From Phaeodactylibacter xiamenensis (GTDB lineage: Bacteria; Bacteroidota; Bacteroidia; Chitinophagales; Saprospiraceae), in contig NZ_JPOS01000030.1 in the NCBI RefSeq assembly GCF_000759025.1, forward strand, positions 1 to 37,444: DNA of 37,444 bases, given 5' to 3'. A model generated the notes under the pieces. The model did no database searches. It saw only the letters and a program-made list of their open reading frames with translations, and had not been told where the DNA came from. Below, one piece after another: positions 16,203-24,257 of the stretch. A program made the translations under genes and the position numbers. How positions within the stretch are numbered: the stretch's first letter is position 1; every line of letters begins with the position of its first letter.

Positions 16203-18416
16203 CTACATCTTCACCACCTTCTCCAAAGCTGTCCCGCCCTCCCAAGTGATCTGCAGCCAGTACAACCCCGGCGGCAAATGGGAGATGTTGTAAGCATACC
16301 TGTACCGCCCTGCCTCTTCAGGTGCAGGGAGGCTATGCTTGGGAAGCCCAATCCGCTGCCCTCCGGCAGACCATAACTGAAGCCGGGCATTGGGTGAAGG
16401 GCCTTCCGCCCAGAGGAGGCCCCGGGCAGGGTTAGGGTAACAACGCCAGGGGGAAGGCTGGGCGGCAGCTCTGGTATTGGAGATGATCTCTATGTGGATG
16501 GTGGTGAGGCTGTCACAACCATTAGAAGCCGGGTGCAACTGCGTTAAAGTAGTGTCTGTATAGAAGGTGCTGCCCATAAAAACAGCTCCTGGCACAAGAG
16601 CAGTGTCCAGCTCAACATAGCTATTGTTCCGGGCTTGGAGCGTGACTTGCAGGGTGCTGTCACAACCCTCTGCGGAGCGGTAGGCGAGGGTGTGCAGGCC
16701 CTGGCCAGGCAGTAGGGTATCGCCCCACCAAAAGGCTTCCCCTTCGCAAAAGAAGGTGTCTATGGCGCTGAAGCTGCTGTTGGCGAGGGCTAGTGAAACC
16801 TGTAGAGTACTGTCACAGCCCTGTGCATTGAGGTAGGCAAAAGTGTATGCCCCTGGCTGTGGCAACAGGCTGTCCCCCCAGAGCAGCCCATCGCTGCCAC
16901 TGCAGAAAAAAGTATCGATTAAGCTGGTATCCGGGGCATAGGCTTCTACTTTGAGCACGGTGGTGCTGTCGCAGCCCGTTAGCGCCTGTGCAGGGAAGGT
17001 ATAGGTGCCGGGCGCATTAATGAGGCTGTCCCCCCACAGCAATGGACTGCCTGCACAGTAGCCGGTATCGATGACGACAGGGGCTGGAGGGCAGTCCGGG
17101 GTTAGGAAAACGGTAGACTCGCAGCTTTGTGCTGGCCCAAATTGGTGGTTATAGGGGCGCACAGTGGCGTATGCGGTGGTGTTTTCAGGGAGCGGTGCCG
17201 TAGCGTGGAAAAAGGTGTCGAGCCCGACATCAGTTGGAGGCAGGAGGTCATCCTCCCCTGGGCTGCTGCCTATTTGGAAATAGTACCCATCGAAGCAGCC
17301 TTCAGCGGCAGCCCAGGAGAAGCTGGGGGACAAGACGTTAGTGCCGAGCAATACGGGGGCAGGCCCGCATTCGGCAGCGCGCCCGCGGTAGCGGTAGATG
17401 CGGCCTCTGCTGGATATGGCATAACCCAGTGTGTCGTTGACCATATGGAGTTCTCTTATTCTATTGTCGTTTTCATACTCAAGAACATAAGACGTATCAA
17501 TTGCTAAATGTTGCCTTGCCCAGGTTTCGCCCCCGTCTTTGCTATAAGAAATAAATGCATTGTAAAAGTTTGGAGAATCTAAAATTGCTCCCCCTACCCA
17601 GCCTATACTATTGCTAGTAAATTGGGTTGTAAAACCATAAGTTTCAGAGTTGTCCGTAACTGTATATTCTGACCAAGTATCCCCCCCATCCAGTGTTTTA
17701 TAAATGGTGTTGTTTTGGCATGGAATCCATCCAGTGGTTTGATCTAGAAAGAAGAAATCTAGTTCACTTGTAGGTAGTCCTAAATTCAAAGTATTCCATG
17801 TATCCCCCTTGTTGATAGTTTTCCATATTCGGGCTGAATTAGCGCTGCTGAATGCATGCCAGCCATAAAAATAGAGGACACTATCCGTTACAGCCTGAAA
17901 ACCTCTGAAAGAAGGTATCCCAAGTTCTACATTGTTTCCTTTTTCTACCCAATTTGACCCTCCATCTTGAGTATGAAAAATAGAGCCTTTGTCAACAGTT
18001 AGCCAGCCCTCGTTTTCGTTGTTAAAAACAATATAACGGATTTGGGTCCCCCCTCCCTCTGGAGGGAGATCTACATCATCCCATGACCAGCCCTTATCTT
18101 CTGTTTTAAATACACTATACTTAAATGCTCCAATAAAAGCAGAGTTCTGATCAATGAGTTCAATGGAACTTGGGTGAGAAATGGAGCTTGGCCAAGTCAC
18201 GATGCTCCAGGAGTCCCCTTTGTCTTCTGTTCTTAGCCCTAAGCTTTGGCCTTGTTCTACAAGTGTGGCAACTACCCAAAATACGGAGTCATTTAAAACT
18301 TCAAGGTTTGTAAAAACAATATTATCATTACCTCCATCGTAAATGATTTCCCAGCATTGGCTTTTGCCCTTGTTTATGCTGGCTATTATCAGTAAAATAA
18401 GGAATATGGTACGCAT
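16203..18416 (-). CDS. T9SS-exported protein with Ycf48-like beta-propeller and Cys-rich WGD repeats
   Basis: 737 residues. The signal peptide is MRTIFLILLIIASINKGKS. Residues about 25-345 have repeating units of the BNR/Ycf48 type (TEDKGDSWSIV, TQDGGSNWVEKG, TLDGGDTWSEY, SKDGGETWARQ), giving a beta-propeller. Residues about 440-650 contain four roughly 50-residue modules with a Cys near a WGD motif and a closing GCDST or GCDS (CSGSDGLLWGDSLLPQPG, CEGEAFWWGDTLLPGQG); the last module has lost its first Cys. The C-terminus (PWRCYPNPARG... YRYAYNISHLPPGLYWLQ) is a T9SS sorting domain. Surface or secreted; substrate unknown. Confidence 0.85.
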   Translation of the reverse strand: MRTIFLILLIIASINKGKSQCWEIIYDGGNDNIVFTNLEVLNDSVFWVVATLVEQGQSLGLRTEDKGDSWSIVTWPSSISHPSSIELIDQNSAFIGAFKYSVFKTEDKGWSWDDVDLPPEGGGTQIRYIVFNNENEGWLTVDKGSIFHTQDGGSNWVEKGNNVELGIPSFRGFQAVTDSVLYFYGWHAFSSANSARIWKTINKGDTWNTLNLGLPTSELDFFFLDQTTGWIPCQNNTIYKTLDGGDTWSEYTVTDNSETYGFTTQFTSNSIGWVGGAILDSPNFYNAFISYSKDGGETWARQHLAIDTSYVLEYENDNRIRELHMVNDTLGYAISSRGRIYRYRGRAAECGPAPVLLGTNVLSPSFSWAAAEGCFDGYYFQIGSSPGEDDLLPPTDVGLDTFFHATAPLPENTTAYATVRPYNHQFGPAQSCESTVFLTPDCPPAPVVIDTGYCAGSPLLWGDSLINAPGTYTFPAQALTGCDSTTVLKVEAYAPDTSLIDTFFCSGSDGLLWGDSLLPQPGAYTFAYLNAQGCDSTLQVSLALANSSFSAIDTFFCEGEAFWWGDTLLPGQGLHTLAYRSAEGCDSTLQVTLQARNNSYVELDTALVPGAVFMGSTFYTDTTLTQLHPASNGCDSLTTIHIEIISNTRAAAQPSPWRCYPNPARGLLWAEGPSPNARLQLWSAGGQRIGLPKHSLPAPEEAGRYRYAYNISHLPPGLYWLQITWEGGTALEKVVKM

Positions 18417-18430
18417 AATAAAAGGATATA

Positions 18431-18463
18431 TACCCAGCCCTGCATGTGCCGTGGGGCTGGGTA
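18431..18463 (-). terminator. intergenic hairpin after the 18483-21326 gene
   Basis: A perfect 10-bp inverted repeat, TACCCAGCCC / GGGCTGGGTA, with a 13-nt loop, lies between two co-directional T9SS genes. On the minus strand it follows the stop of the upstream gene by 20 bp. The downstream sequence is AT-rich but has no clean T run, so it may be an attenuating or RNA-stabilising hairpin rather than a full terminator. Confidence 0.5.
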
Positions 18464-18482
18464 ATTAAACTATATTAAAGTC

Positions 18483-21326
18483 TTATTGGCCTTTAATAAC
18501 TTTACCAGAGGTCGTGTCTTCATCTATCTTTACCTGATAGTAGTACACGCCATCCGGCCAGGTCGCAGTGGAAGCCTCGAGTGTTCCATCTGCTGAGCCC
18601 TGCCATTGCCAGACCTGCTGGCCAATACTATTGAAAATGGAAACAGAGGCTGTTGATCCAGTTGGGATGCTCCCAAGGTCGATCAGCAGCTTTTGACTGA
18701 AGGGGTTAGGGGCAACCAACACTTGTGCACCTAATGCTGATTTCTGTTCGTTGCTTTCTTCCAGCGGAGTGTTATCCGATTGCTGCAAGAAACCGTTGCC
18801 CAGCTTCCCCCCGGAACGGATGGAAAGCGTGATCTTTTGCTTCGTCCCGTCTGCCATATAAGCAATGGGCTGTAGTGCAGCAGTATCAAGGCTAAACCCG
18901 GATAAATCTGCACTGCCGCTTACGAGTTTATCAAAGGATAAGGCAATAATATCGTCTCCGGCTAAGAGCGTTTTGCTGTAGCCGCTCTCATCGTACCAGG
19001 CATACCTGAGCAGGCTATTGCCCCCCTCAGATTGGGCGATGTTGTCTCCATCTGAATAGGCCAGGTCTCGTGGAGCCAGGGTATCGTAGCCAAACTTAGT
19101 ACCGTCAAACTGCAAGGCAAACTGAAATGCAGCGACATTTCTGAAGGAGTCAGGCTCCAAATAAACCCTTGTTTCACCAGGGTTTAGGCCCGTAGTCTCC
19201 TCGCCCAGGAATAAAACCATTTCACCGTCTACCTCTTCATCTCCGCAATTAAGCAAGTTAAAACAATTGACATCCCCCATTTTAATCGCTTCAAAGCAAG
19301 GCTCGTCCAAACTTGGAGCAACATAGTCAAAGACAGAGGCATCAGGCAATTGGCTCCAGGGCGAGCTGGGATTGGTAAAAGAATAGCCGCAAGTGATAAA
19401 GCGCCAGGCTGGGACGTTGGGGTTAAATTGAGTTTCAATGCCCAGAATAACTTTCCGTATCGCAATTTGATCCGTTACAGAAATGCTGCCGCTCCCATTG
19501 ACATCAGCTGCAATTAGCGTTTTAGGGTCAGAAATAGGAGCCAATCCAAGGATGTGGCGGGTAATTAAAAAGAGATCGAAAGTTGATACCCCGCACCTTA
19601 AAAAGTCATTCTTGCAGGCCGCGAGCTGATAGTCGTCAGAAGTACTGCAAGCAGGAGATGTGAACCATCCGAAATCGTAGCTTGGGACTTCGTCATTACA
19701 GGGTGGAGATGAAGTACAGTCATATTCAGGGCTGGAAGGGGACAACTGGCATAAATTAACCTTCCCTGGTACAGGTACGGTGGACGTACACCCAATCTCA
19801 ATTTGGTGGCTCGGTGCACAAAAGGTCTGGTTGTTGTCAAAAATTGATTTATCAATAGATAAGACGCATTTGTCATCTGTTGTTTCGGGAAAGTCCCAAA
19901 GTGCTCTTTTAATGCGAATGTCATTCACACATCCGCAGGAACCACCGCTGACAATAAGGTTAAAAAGCCTGACCGGGTACCCAGCTGTTGTCGGGCCGGT
20001 ACAAAAGGCAAAAGATACTTCTGTACCTCCTGCCCTCACTTCAATACAGTCTCCGTTTTGAGGATATTCTCCGCCCAATGCTGAACAGGAAGTAGACAGA
20101 CAATAATTAGGGTCCACCGTGTTTTCTGTATCGGAATCAATAGTCAGCCCTCCATCAGCATCCAGTTCTAACTCTACTAATAATTCTGTCAAGGAGACGA
20201 TATCCTGAACGCCAGTAACAGCCTCCAGGAAAATGGGAAAAGATAGGTCCCCGTTTTCAAGGGCTGTAGGCTCCTGAATGGAAATGAGCACTTCCGGGTC
20301 ATTGTCCTGACAGGGGAAGCCTTCATCGGCATCGAAGGTTACTGTACCGTCACCTTGAGTGGAGGGGCTGCAGCAAGCTCCGGCACCGCCCGCATCGTAT
20401 TCCTTAAACCGGGCGTATTCAAAGGCAAAAATAGCTTCTCCATCCGCGAAAGGTTCTTCTTGTAGCTGCACTTCAAGAATTCCGAATTGCCCTTCACCAT
20501 TGGTACCATCGAGTGGAATTGTAAAACTAGCATTCCCAGGAGTTGGCTGAAGATTTAGCCTAACTGTATTTAGGTCTTCTCCAGGGCTGAAAAGAATACC
20601 GAATAAACCAGTTAATCCTTCGGTTTGAAATATTAATCCTCCATAGTTGTCAATAGTTTGAATCTCGATGTCAAGCCGTTCCAATTCAAGCATCGCAGCA
20701 GTGGGGTTGTCATTATCTCTGACTTTGATCGGGATTTCAACCAATTCGCCAGGTGTCGCGGCGATCGGGCTGCTGTAATCAAGAAAGATATCGATATCGC
20801 GGCTGGCGCTGATATCACACGCTGCAGAAGTTGGACCGCTCATTACAGGTGAGTTGATGTCATAAGATACATCGGGATGACCACTTGCGATTTCTACATC
20901 TAACATACATGGGGTGCCAGAGCAATTTGCATCCAGGTCAAATGAAATTTCATCAAACTCTAGCGTGAACGATTCTCCGGGGTCTGTAGTTACATAGATT
21001 TCAAAACTAGGTGGTGAACCAACATTACTTAAATACGTGGTTGACGAGGACGGACCTTCAATGGAGAATGAAGACAGATTTACAAAAGAGGAGCTAAATG
21101 AAGGATGATACTCTACTCGGTCAATGGTAGCATTTGCACCCGTTACATTGCCCTCAACAAACATATCACAGGCATCAAAATTGTTCCCACCTCCAAAGAA
21201 AACTGGAATTTTTACGGTGTAACAGTCAATTTGTATAGGTGCACTGACTCTCACCATAATATCGTCACAAACTGTTTGTGCTTGTAAGGAAAACATCATA
21301 GCGCTAAGCAATAGAGTTACCAACAT
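18483..21326 (-). CDS. T9SS-exported protein with dockerin-like calcium segment
   Basis: 947 residues from the ATG at 21326 (MLVTLLLSAMMFSLQAQ), a signal peptide that lacks the usual basic n-region. Several Ig/cohesin-like stretches (LELERLDIEIQTI, EDLNTVRLNL) are followed by a dockerin type I-like segment, AADVNGSGSISVTDQIAIRK (about residue 605-625), and a GDVN motif near 688. A cohesin-like region about 725-850 (YLEPDSFRNVAAFQFALQF) precedes the T9SS domain (VLVAPNPFSQKLLIDLG). An upstream ATG at 21390 followed by KNLFFLLS would make a better start but is out of frame across an 11-base C tract, so the true N-terminus may depend on tract length. Confidence 0.82.
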   Translation of the reverse strand: MLVTLLLSAMMFSLQAQTVCDDIMVRVSAPIQIDCYTVKIPVFFGGGNNFDACDMFVEGNVTGANATIDRVEYHPSFSSSFVNLSSFSIEGPSSSTTYLSNVGSPPSFEIYVTTDPGESFTLEFDEISFDLDANCSGTPCMLDVEIASGHPDVSYDINSPVMSGPTSAACDISASRDIDIFLDYSSPIAATPGELVEIPIKVRDNDNPTAAMLELERLDIEIQTIDNYGGLIFQTEGLTGLFGILFSPGEDLNTVRLNLQPTPGNASFTIPLDGTNGEGQFGILEVQLQEEPFADGEAIFAFEYARFKEYDAGGAGACCSPSTQGDGTVTFDADEGFPCQDNDPEVLISIQEPTALENGDLSFPIFLEAVTGVQDIVSLTELLVELELDADGGLTIDSDTENTVDPNYCLSTSCSALGGEYPQNGDCIEVRAGGTEVSFAFCTGPTTAGYPVRLFNLIVSGGSCGCVNDIRIKRALWDFPETTDDKCVLSIDKSIFDNNQTFCAPSHQIEIGCTSTVPVPGKVNLCQLSPSSPEYDCTSSPPCNDEVPSYDFGWFTSPACSTSDDYQLAACKNDFLRCGVSTFDLFLITRHILGLAPISDPKTLIAADVNGSGSISVTDQIAIRKVILGIETQFNPNVPAWRFITCGYSFTNPSSPWSQLPDASVFDYVAPSLDEPCFEAIKMGDVNCFNLLNCGDEEVDGEMVLFLGEETTGLNPGETRVYLEPDSFRNVAAFQFALQFDGTKFGYDTLAPRDLAYSDGDNIAQSEGGNSLLRYAWYDESGYSKTLLAGDDIIALSFDKLVSGSADLSGFSLDTAALQPIAYMADGTKQKITLSIRSGGKLGNGFLQQSDNTPLEESNEQKSALGAQVLVAPNPFSQKLLIDLGSIPTGSTASVSIFNSIGQQVWQWQGSADGTLEASTATWPDGVYYYQVKIDEDTTSGKVIKGQ

Positions 21327-21354
21327 ACCCCTGCGCTGATGTACAGCTAGTGCA

Positions 21355-21365
21355 GGGGGGGGGGG
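21355..21365. repeat. homopolymer of 11 G (11 C on the coding strand)
   Basis: The run sits 28 bp upstream of the annotated ATG of the 947-residue T9SS protein. On the minus strand it lies between an ATG at 21390 (M-K-N-L-F-F-L-L-S-P) and the main reading frame. With 10 C instead of 11 the two frames fuse without a stop, giving 21 extra N-terminal residues. Confidence 0.9.
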
Positions 21366-21665
21366 ATAAAAGGAAAAATAAGTTTTTCATAATATAACAC
21401 GGTGTTTAGTTACAGAAGGCGCATTCGAGTAAGTGGCTGGAATGCGCTGTGGTTACAATGTAGGCAAAAAAACGGGATAGTGCCAATTCCGGCGGAATAA
21501 GTTTAGGTTAATTAACATTTGGCTTTGCTTGGTTTTAGGTTGCAAAAAGAGCTGGGATAATCGGTTTTGCCCATTGAATATAGCGCGGTCTGTCTTTTTG
21601 GGTATGGAGGAGTTACTGCTGAACCATCTGATGGCAATCCTTGCATACCGGCAAAAGAGCACCAC

Positions 21666-21704
21666 AAAAAATCCCCTGCCCAAATACATCGGACAGGGGA
21701 TTGC
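21666..21704 (-). terminator. rho-independent terminator of rny
   Basis: On the minus strand AATCCCCTG pairs with CAGGGGATT across a 15-nt loop and is followed by TTTTTT. It lies 24 bp past the rny stop codon. The 300 bp between this terminator and the poly-G tract show no supported gene. Confidence 0.85.
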
Positions 21705-21727
21705 TTGACCAGGTAACCAGTTATGCC

Positions 21728-23410
21728 CTACCGCGCATAAGCCACCGCCCGCTTCTCGCGGATGACAGTCACTTTGATTTGCCCGGGGTACTGCATATCG
21801 TCCTGTATTTTCTGAGAAATCTGGAACGACAGCTCGTCGGCCCGCTGATCGGTTACTTTTTCGGATTCTACGATGACGCGCAGCTCACGGCCGGCCTGCA
21901 TCGCATAGGCTTTTTGTACGCCTTCGTGCTCCATCGCCAGTTCTTCCAGCTCGCCAATACGCTTGAGGTAGCTTTCGAGGATTTCGCGCCGCGCACCGGG
22001 GCGGGCACCGGAAATGGCATCACAAGCCTGAATGATAGGGGAGAGGATGTTGTTCATCTCTACCTCATCGTGGTGGGCGCCTACGGCATTGCAAACGGCA
22101 GCGTGTTCGCCGTACTTTTCGCAAAGCTTCATGCCCAGCAGGGCGTGGGACAGTTCCGTTTCTTCCTCGGCAACTTTGCCAATATCGTGGAGCAGGCCGG
22201 CCCGCTTGGCCATTTTGGCTTGCTTGCGGCTCAGACCGAGCTCGGCAGCCATGATGGCGCAGAGGTTGGCCGTTTCGATAGAGTGCTTGAGCAGGTTTTG
22301 CCCGTAGGACGAGCGGAAGCGCATGCGGCCGACCATCTTCACGAGGTAAGGGTCAAGCCCGTGGAGGTCCAGGTCGATAACGGTACGCTCACCGATTTCC
22401 ACAATCTGCTCGTCGAGCTGCTTGCGGACTTTGGCTACCACTTCCTCGATGCGTGCCGGGTGGATACGGCCATCGGCTACGAGGCGCTTGAGCGCCAGGC
22501 GGGCCACTTCCCGGCGGATGGGGTCAAAGCTGGAAATTACGATGGCTTCCGGCGTGTCATCCACAACGATTTCCGCTCCGGTAGCGGCTTCCAGCGCCCG
22601 GATATTCCGGCCTTCCCGGCCAATGATCTGCCCCTTCAGGTCGTCGGAGTCGAGGTTGAAGACCGAAACGGTATTCTCAATCGTATACTCCGCGCACATG
22701 CGCTGAATGGACTGAATGATAATTTTCTTGGCTTCCTTGTTGGCGGTGATCTTTGCCTGTTCCACGGAGTTTTTCACCAGGGCCATAGCATCGGTTTCCG
22801 CCTTGGCTTTCACCGCTTCGAGCAGCTGTTCCCTGGCTTCGGCTTCGCTCAGGTTAGCCACTTTTTCCAGTTCCTTGATGTGGCGCTCGCTTGCGGTCTC
22901 CAGTTCCTCGCGCTTGCGGTTCATGACTTTGATCTGCTTCTCGAGGTTTTCCCGCAGGGCGATGGCGTCTGCTTCGCGCTGTTCCAGTTCTGCCCGCTGA
23001 TTGTCCAGGGCTTTGACTTTATCGCCGAAGCTCTTTTCCTTTTGGCGCAGGTCAGACTCCAGCTCCTTGATTTCCATTTTGCGCTCCTTCAGCTCCACCA
23101 TCTGATCGGCTTTGCTGCTTTCAAATTCAGACTTGAGGCGGCTGAATTTTTCCTTGGCCTCCTGAATTTTGCGCTGCTTGATCTTCTCGTTCTTGTTTTC
23201 GGCCTGAGAGGTGATCTTTTCTGCTTTGATCTCTGCCTCGTCAATCAGGCGTTTGGCCGTGAGCCGGGCTTCCTTGACCTCCTGGTCCACGGTGGAGTTG
23301 ATTTCGTCGATGCGTTTCTGTTTGGCACTTTTAAGGGCCATCTGAACGCCTATGTAGCCAATAATGGCTCCAACGACCAACCCAATAATGATTCCTATTC
23401 CTATATCCAT
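21728..23410 (-). CDS. rny: ribonuclease Y
   Basis: 560 residues. Membrane-anchored endoribonuclease that starts mRNA decay. The N-terminal transmembrane helix is [20 protein letters not shown]; residues about 30-205 are a long coiled coil rich in Lys, Glu and Arg. A KH domain contains [25 protein letters not shown], and the HD domain carries the metal motif LLHDIGKV followed by AVGAHHDE. The ATG at 23410 (MDIGIG) is chosen because the 24 codons upstream (to 23482) are unlike the family. Preceded by zapA and a likely 6S-like RNA, followed by a strong terminator. Confidence 0.95.
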   Translation of the reverse strand: MDIGIGIIIGLVVGAIIGYIGVQMALKSAKQKRIDEINSTVDQEVKEARLTAKRLIDEAEIKAEKITSQAENKNEKIKQRKIQEAKEKFSRLKSEFESSKADQMVELKERKMEIKELESDLRQKEKSFGDKVKALDNQRAELEQREADAIALRENLEKQIKVMNRKREELETASERHIKELEKVANLSEAEAREQLLEAVKAKAETDAMALVKNSVEQAKITANKEAKKIIIQSIQRMCAEYTIENTVSVFNLDSDDLKGQIIGREGRNIRALEAATGAEIVVDDTPEAIVISSFDPIRREVARLALKRLVADGRIHPARIEEVVAKVRKQLDEQIVEIGERTVIDLDLHGLDPYLVKMVGRMRFRSSYGQNLLKHSIETANLCAIMAAELGLSRKQAKMAKRAGLLHDIGKVAEEETELSHALLGMKLCEKYGEHAAVCNAVGAHHDEVEMNNILSPIIQACDAISGARPGARREILESYLKRIGELEELAMEHEGVQKAYAMQAGRELRVIVESEKVTDQRADELSFQISQKIQDDMQYPGQIKVTVIREKRAVAYAR

Positions 23411-23428
23411 AATTGGTGTTGATTTTGT

Positions 23429-23614
23429 GATGCGGTGGTTTTGATACTTTGCCTGTAGGATAACAGGGGTACTCCGGGCCACCGAATTGCATTTGGTGTA
23501 TAAATAACCTGGCTGGCGAAGCTCATGTGCACCTAATTCAGGAGCAGCGGGCTTACGCCAAAACAGGGGTATTCCAATATTTCAGGAAAAACGGGCGGCA
23601 GGATACCGCGCATC
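23429..23614 (-). ncRNA. ssrS: candidate 6S-like RNA between zapA and rny
   Basis: The 212 bp between zapA and rny have no open frame but are structured. On the minus strand a closing stem GATGCG/CGCATC pairs 23614-23609 with 23434-23429, extended by GGT/ACC and TGCC/GGCA, enclosing 186 nt. A small hairpin CCTGT/ACAGG lies on the 3' side where 6S RNA has one beside its central bubble. Length, architecture and the position next to zapA, the same neighbour as in Proteobacteria, suggest 6S RNA, which binds RNA polymerase. It also holds a 14-nt repeat (13 of 14 matching) at 23562-23575 and 23462-23475. No covariance model was run; this is inference. Confidence 0.45.
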
Positions 23615-23622
23615 GGGAAAGT

Positions 23623-23925
23623 TTAGTCGAGCACCTGATCAAGCAAGGCTTCCAATTGAAAGAGTTTACCGGAAAGGGCAGGGTCATTGCCCCCGGAGGT
23701 TTTAGCTTTGTGCAAGTCGACCGCGTAGGTCAGGAGCGCCATCGAGAGGCAGTCCTGTTTGTCCTTATTGGTATAGGTCAACTGAAAACGGTTGATTTTC
23801 TCGTTGACCTCTTTGACGATCTTGCGGATGGCAGGTTCATCTGCCACATCTATTTTGAGTGGGTACGGCCGGCCGGCAATCAGCACGGTAATATGTTTCA
23901 TCTCCTTGTCTTGCCCTCTGCTCAT
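23623..23925 (-). CDS. zapA: cell division protein ZapA
   Basis: 100 residues. ZapA cross-links FtsZ filaments at the division ring. The beta-strand head KHITVLIAGRPYPLKID is followed by the helix VNEKINRFQLTYTNKDKQDCLSMALLTYAVDL, the typical ZapA order, ending in a short coiled coil. It begins 2 bp after the coiled-coil gene upstream, so they are probably co-translated. The second ATG (MKHITV) is an equally possible start. Confidence 0.9.
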   Translation of the reverse strand: MSRGQDKEMKHITVLIAGRPYPLKIDVADEPAIRKIVKEVNEKINRFQLTYTNKDKQDCLSMALLTYAVDLHKAKTSGGNDPALSGKLFQLEALLDQVLD

Positions 23926-23927
23926 TC

Positions 23928-24245
23928 CTATTGCTTATGTAGCCACTCAATACAAGCGTTGATCTCTTCAATGTATGTTTCCAGCTGTTGCTTCAGCTGA
24001 TTTGATTGCTCAGGTTGTCCTTCCCGCTGCGTGTCCAGGGACCGCTGCGTTTGTTCCAACTTATGGGTTAAGGCACTCACTGCACCGCGTTGGCGGTCCA
24101 GGTCGGCCTTGAGTTTCTGGTTTTCTTCCTTGAGCCCGGCATTTTCCTGCTTCAGGCGCGCCATGCGCTGCACGAGCTGCCGGACTTTCAGTTCAATATT
24201 GTCAATGCGCTCTAAAAAGTTCATTTTGGGACTTTGGGTCATCAT
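23928..24245 (-). CDS. small coiled-coil protein, possible ZapB-like partner of ZapA
   Basis: 105 residues, nearly all coiled coil (IELKVRQLVQRMARLKQENAGLKEENQKL). No membrane segment. It lies between pheT (12 bp) and zapA (2 bp). A start at 24224 (MNFLERIDNIELK) is also plausible. The size, coiled-coil content and linkage to zapA suggest a division-ring partner like ZapB, but there is no residue-level proof. Confidence 0.75.
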   Translation of the reverse strand: MMTQSPKMNFLERIDNIELKVRQLVQRMARLKQENAGLKEENQKLKADLDRQRGAVSALTHKLEQTQRSLDTQREGQPEQSNQLKQQLETYIEEINACIEWLHKQ

Positions 24246-24257
24246 ACTACCCTGCCT

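Noticed and set aside
14476-16245. 589-codon open frame on the minus strand
   Set aside because: It is the antisense shadow of ftcD, whose high GC third positions keep this frame open; the translation is rich in His, Gly and Arg and has no family pattern.
21453-21689. 78-codon minus-strand frame between rny and the T9SS gene
   Set aside because: It starts inside the rny terminator and its translation has no recognisable pattern.
21641-23422. 593-codon open frame on the plus strand
   Set aside because: Antisense of rny. The translation is Phe/Leu/His-rich without domain motifs, while the minus strand gives a clear RNase Y.
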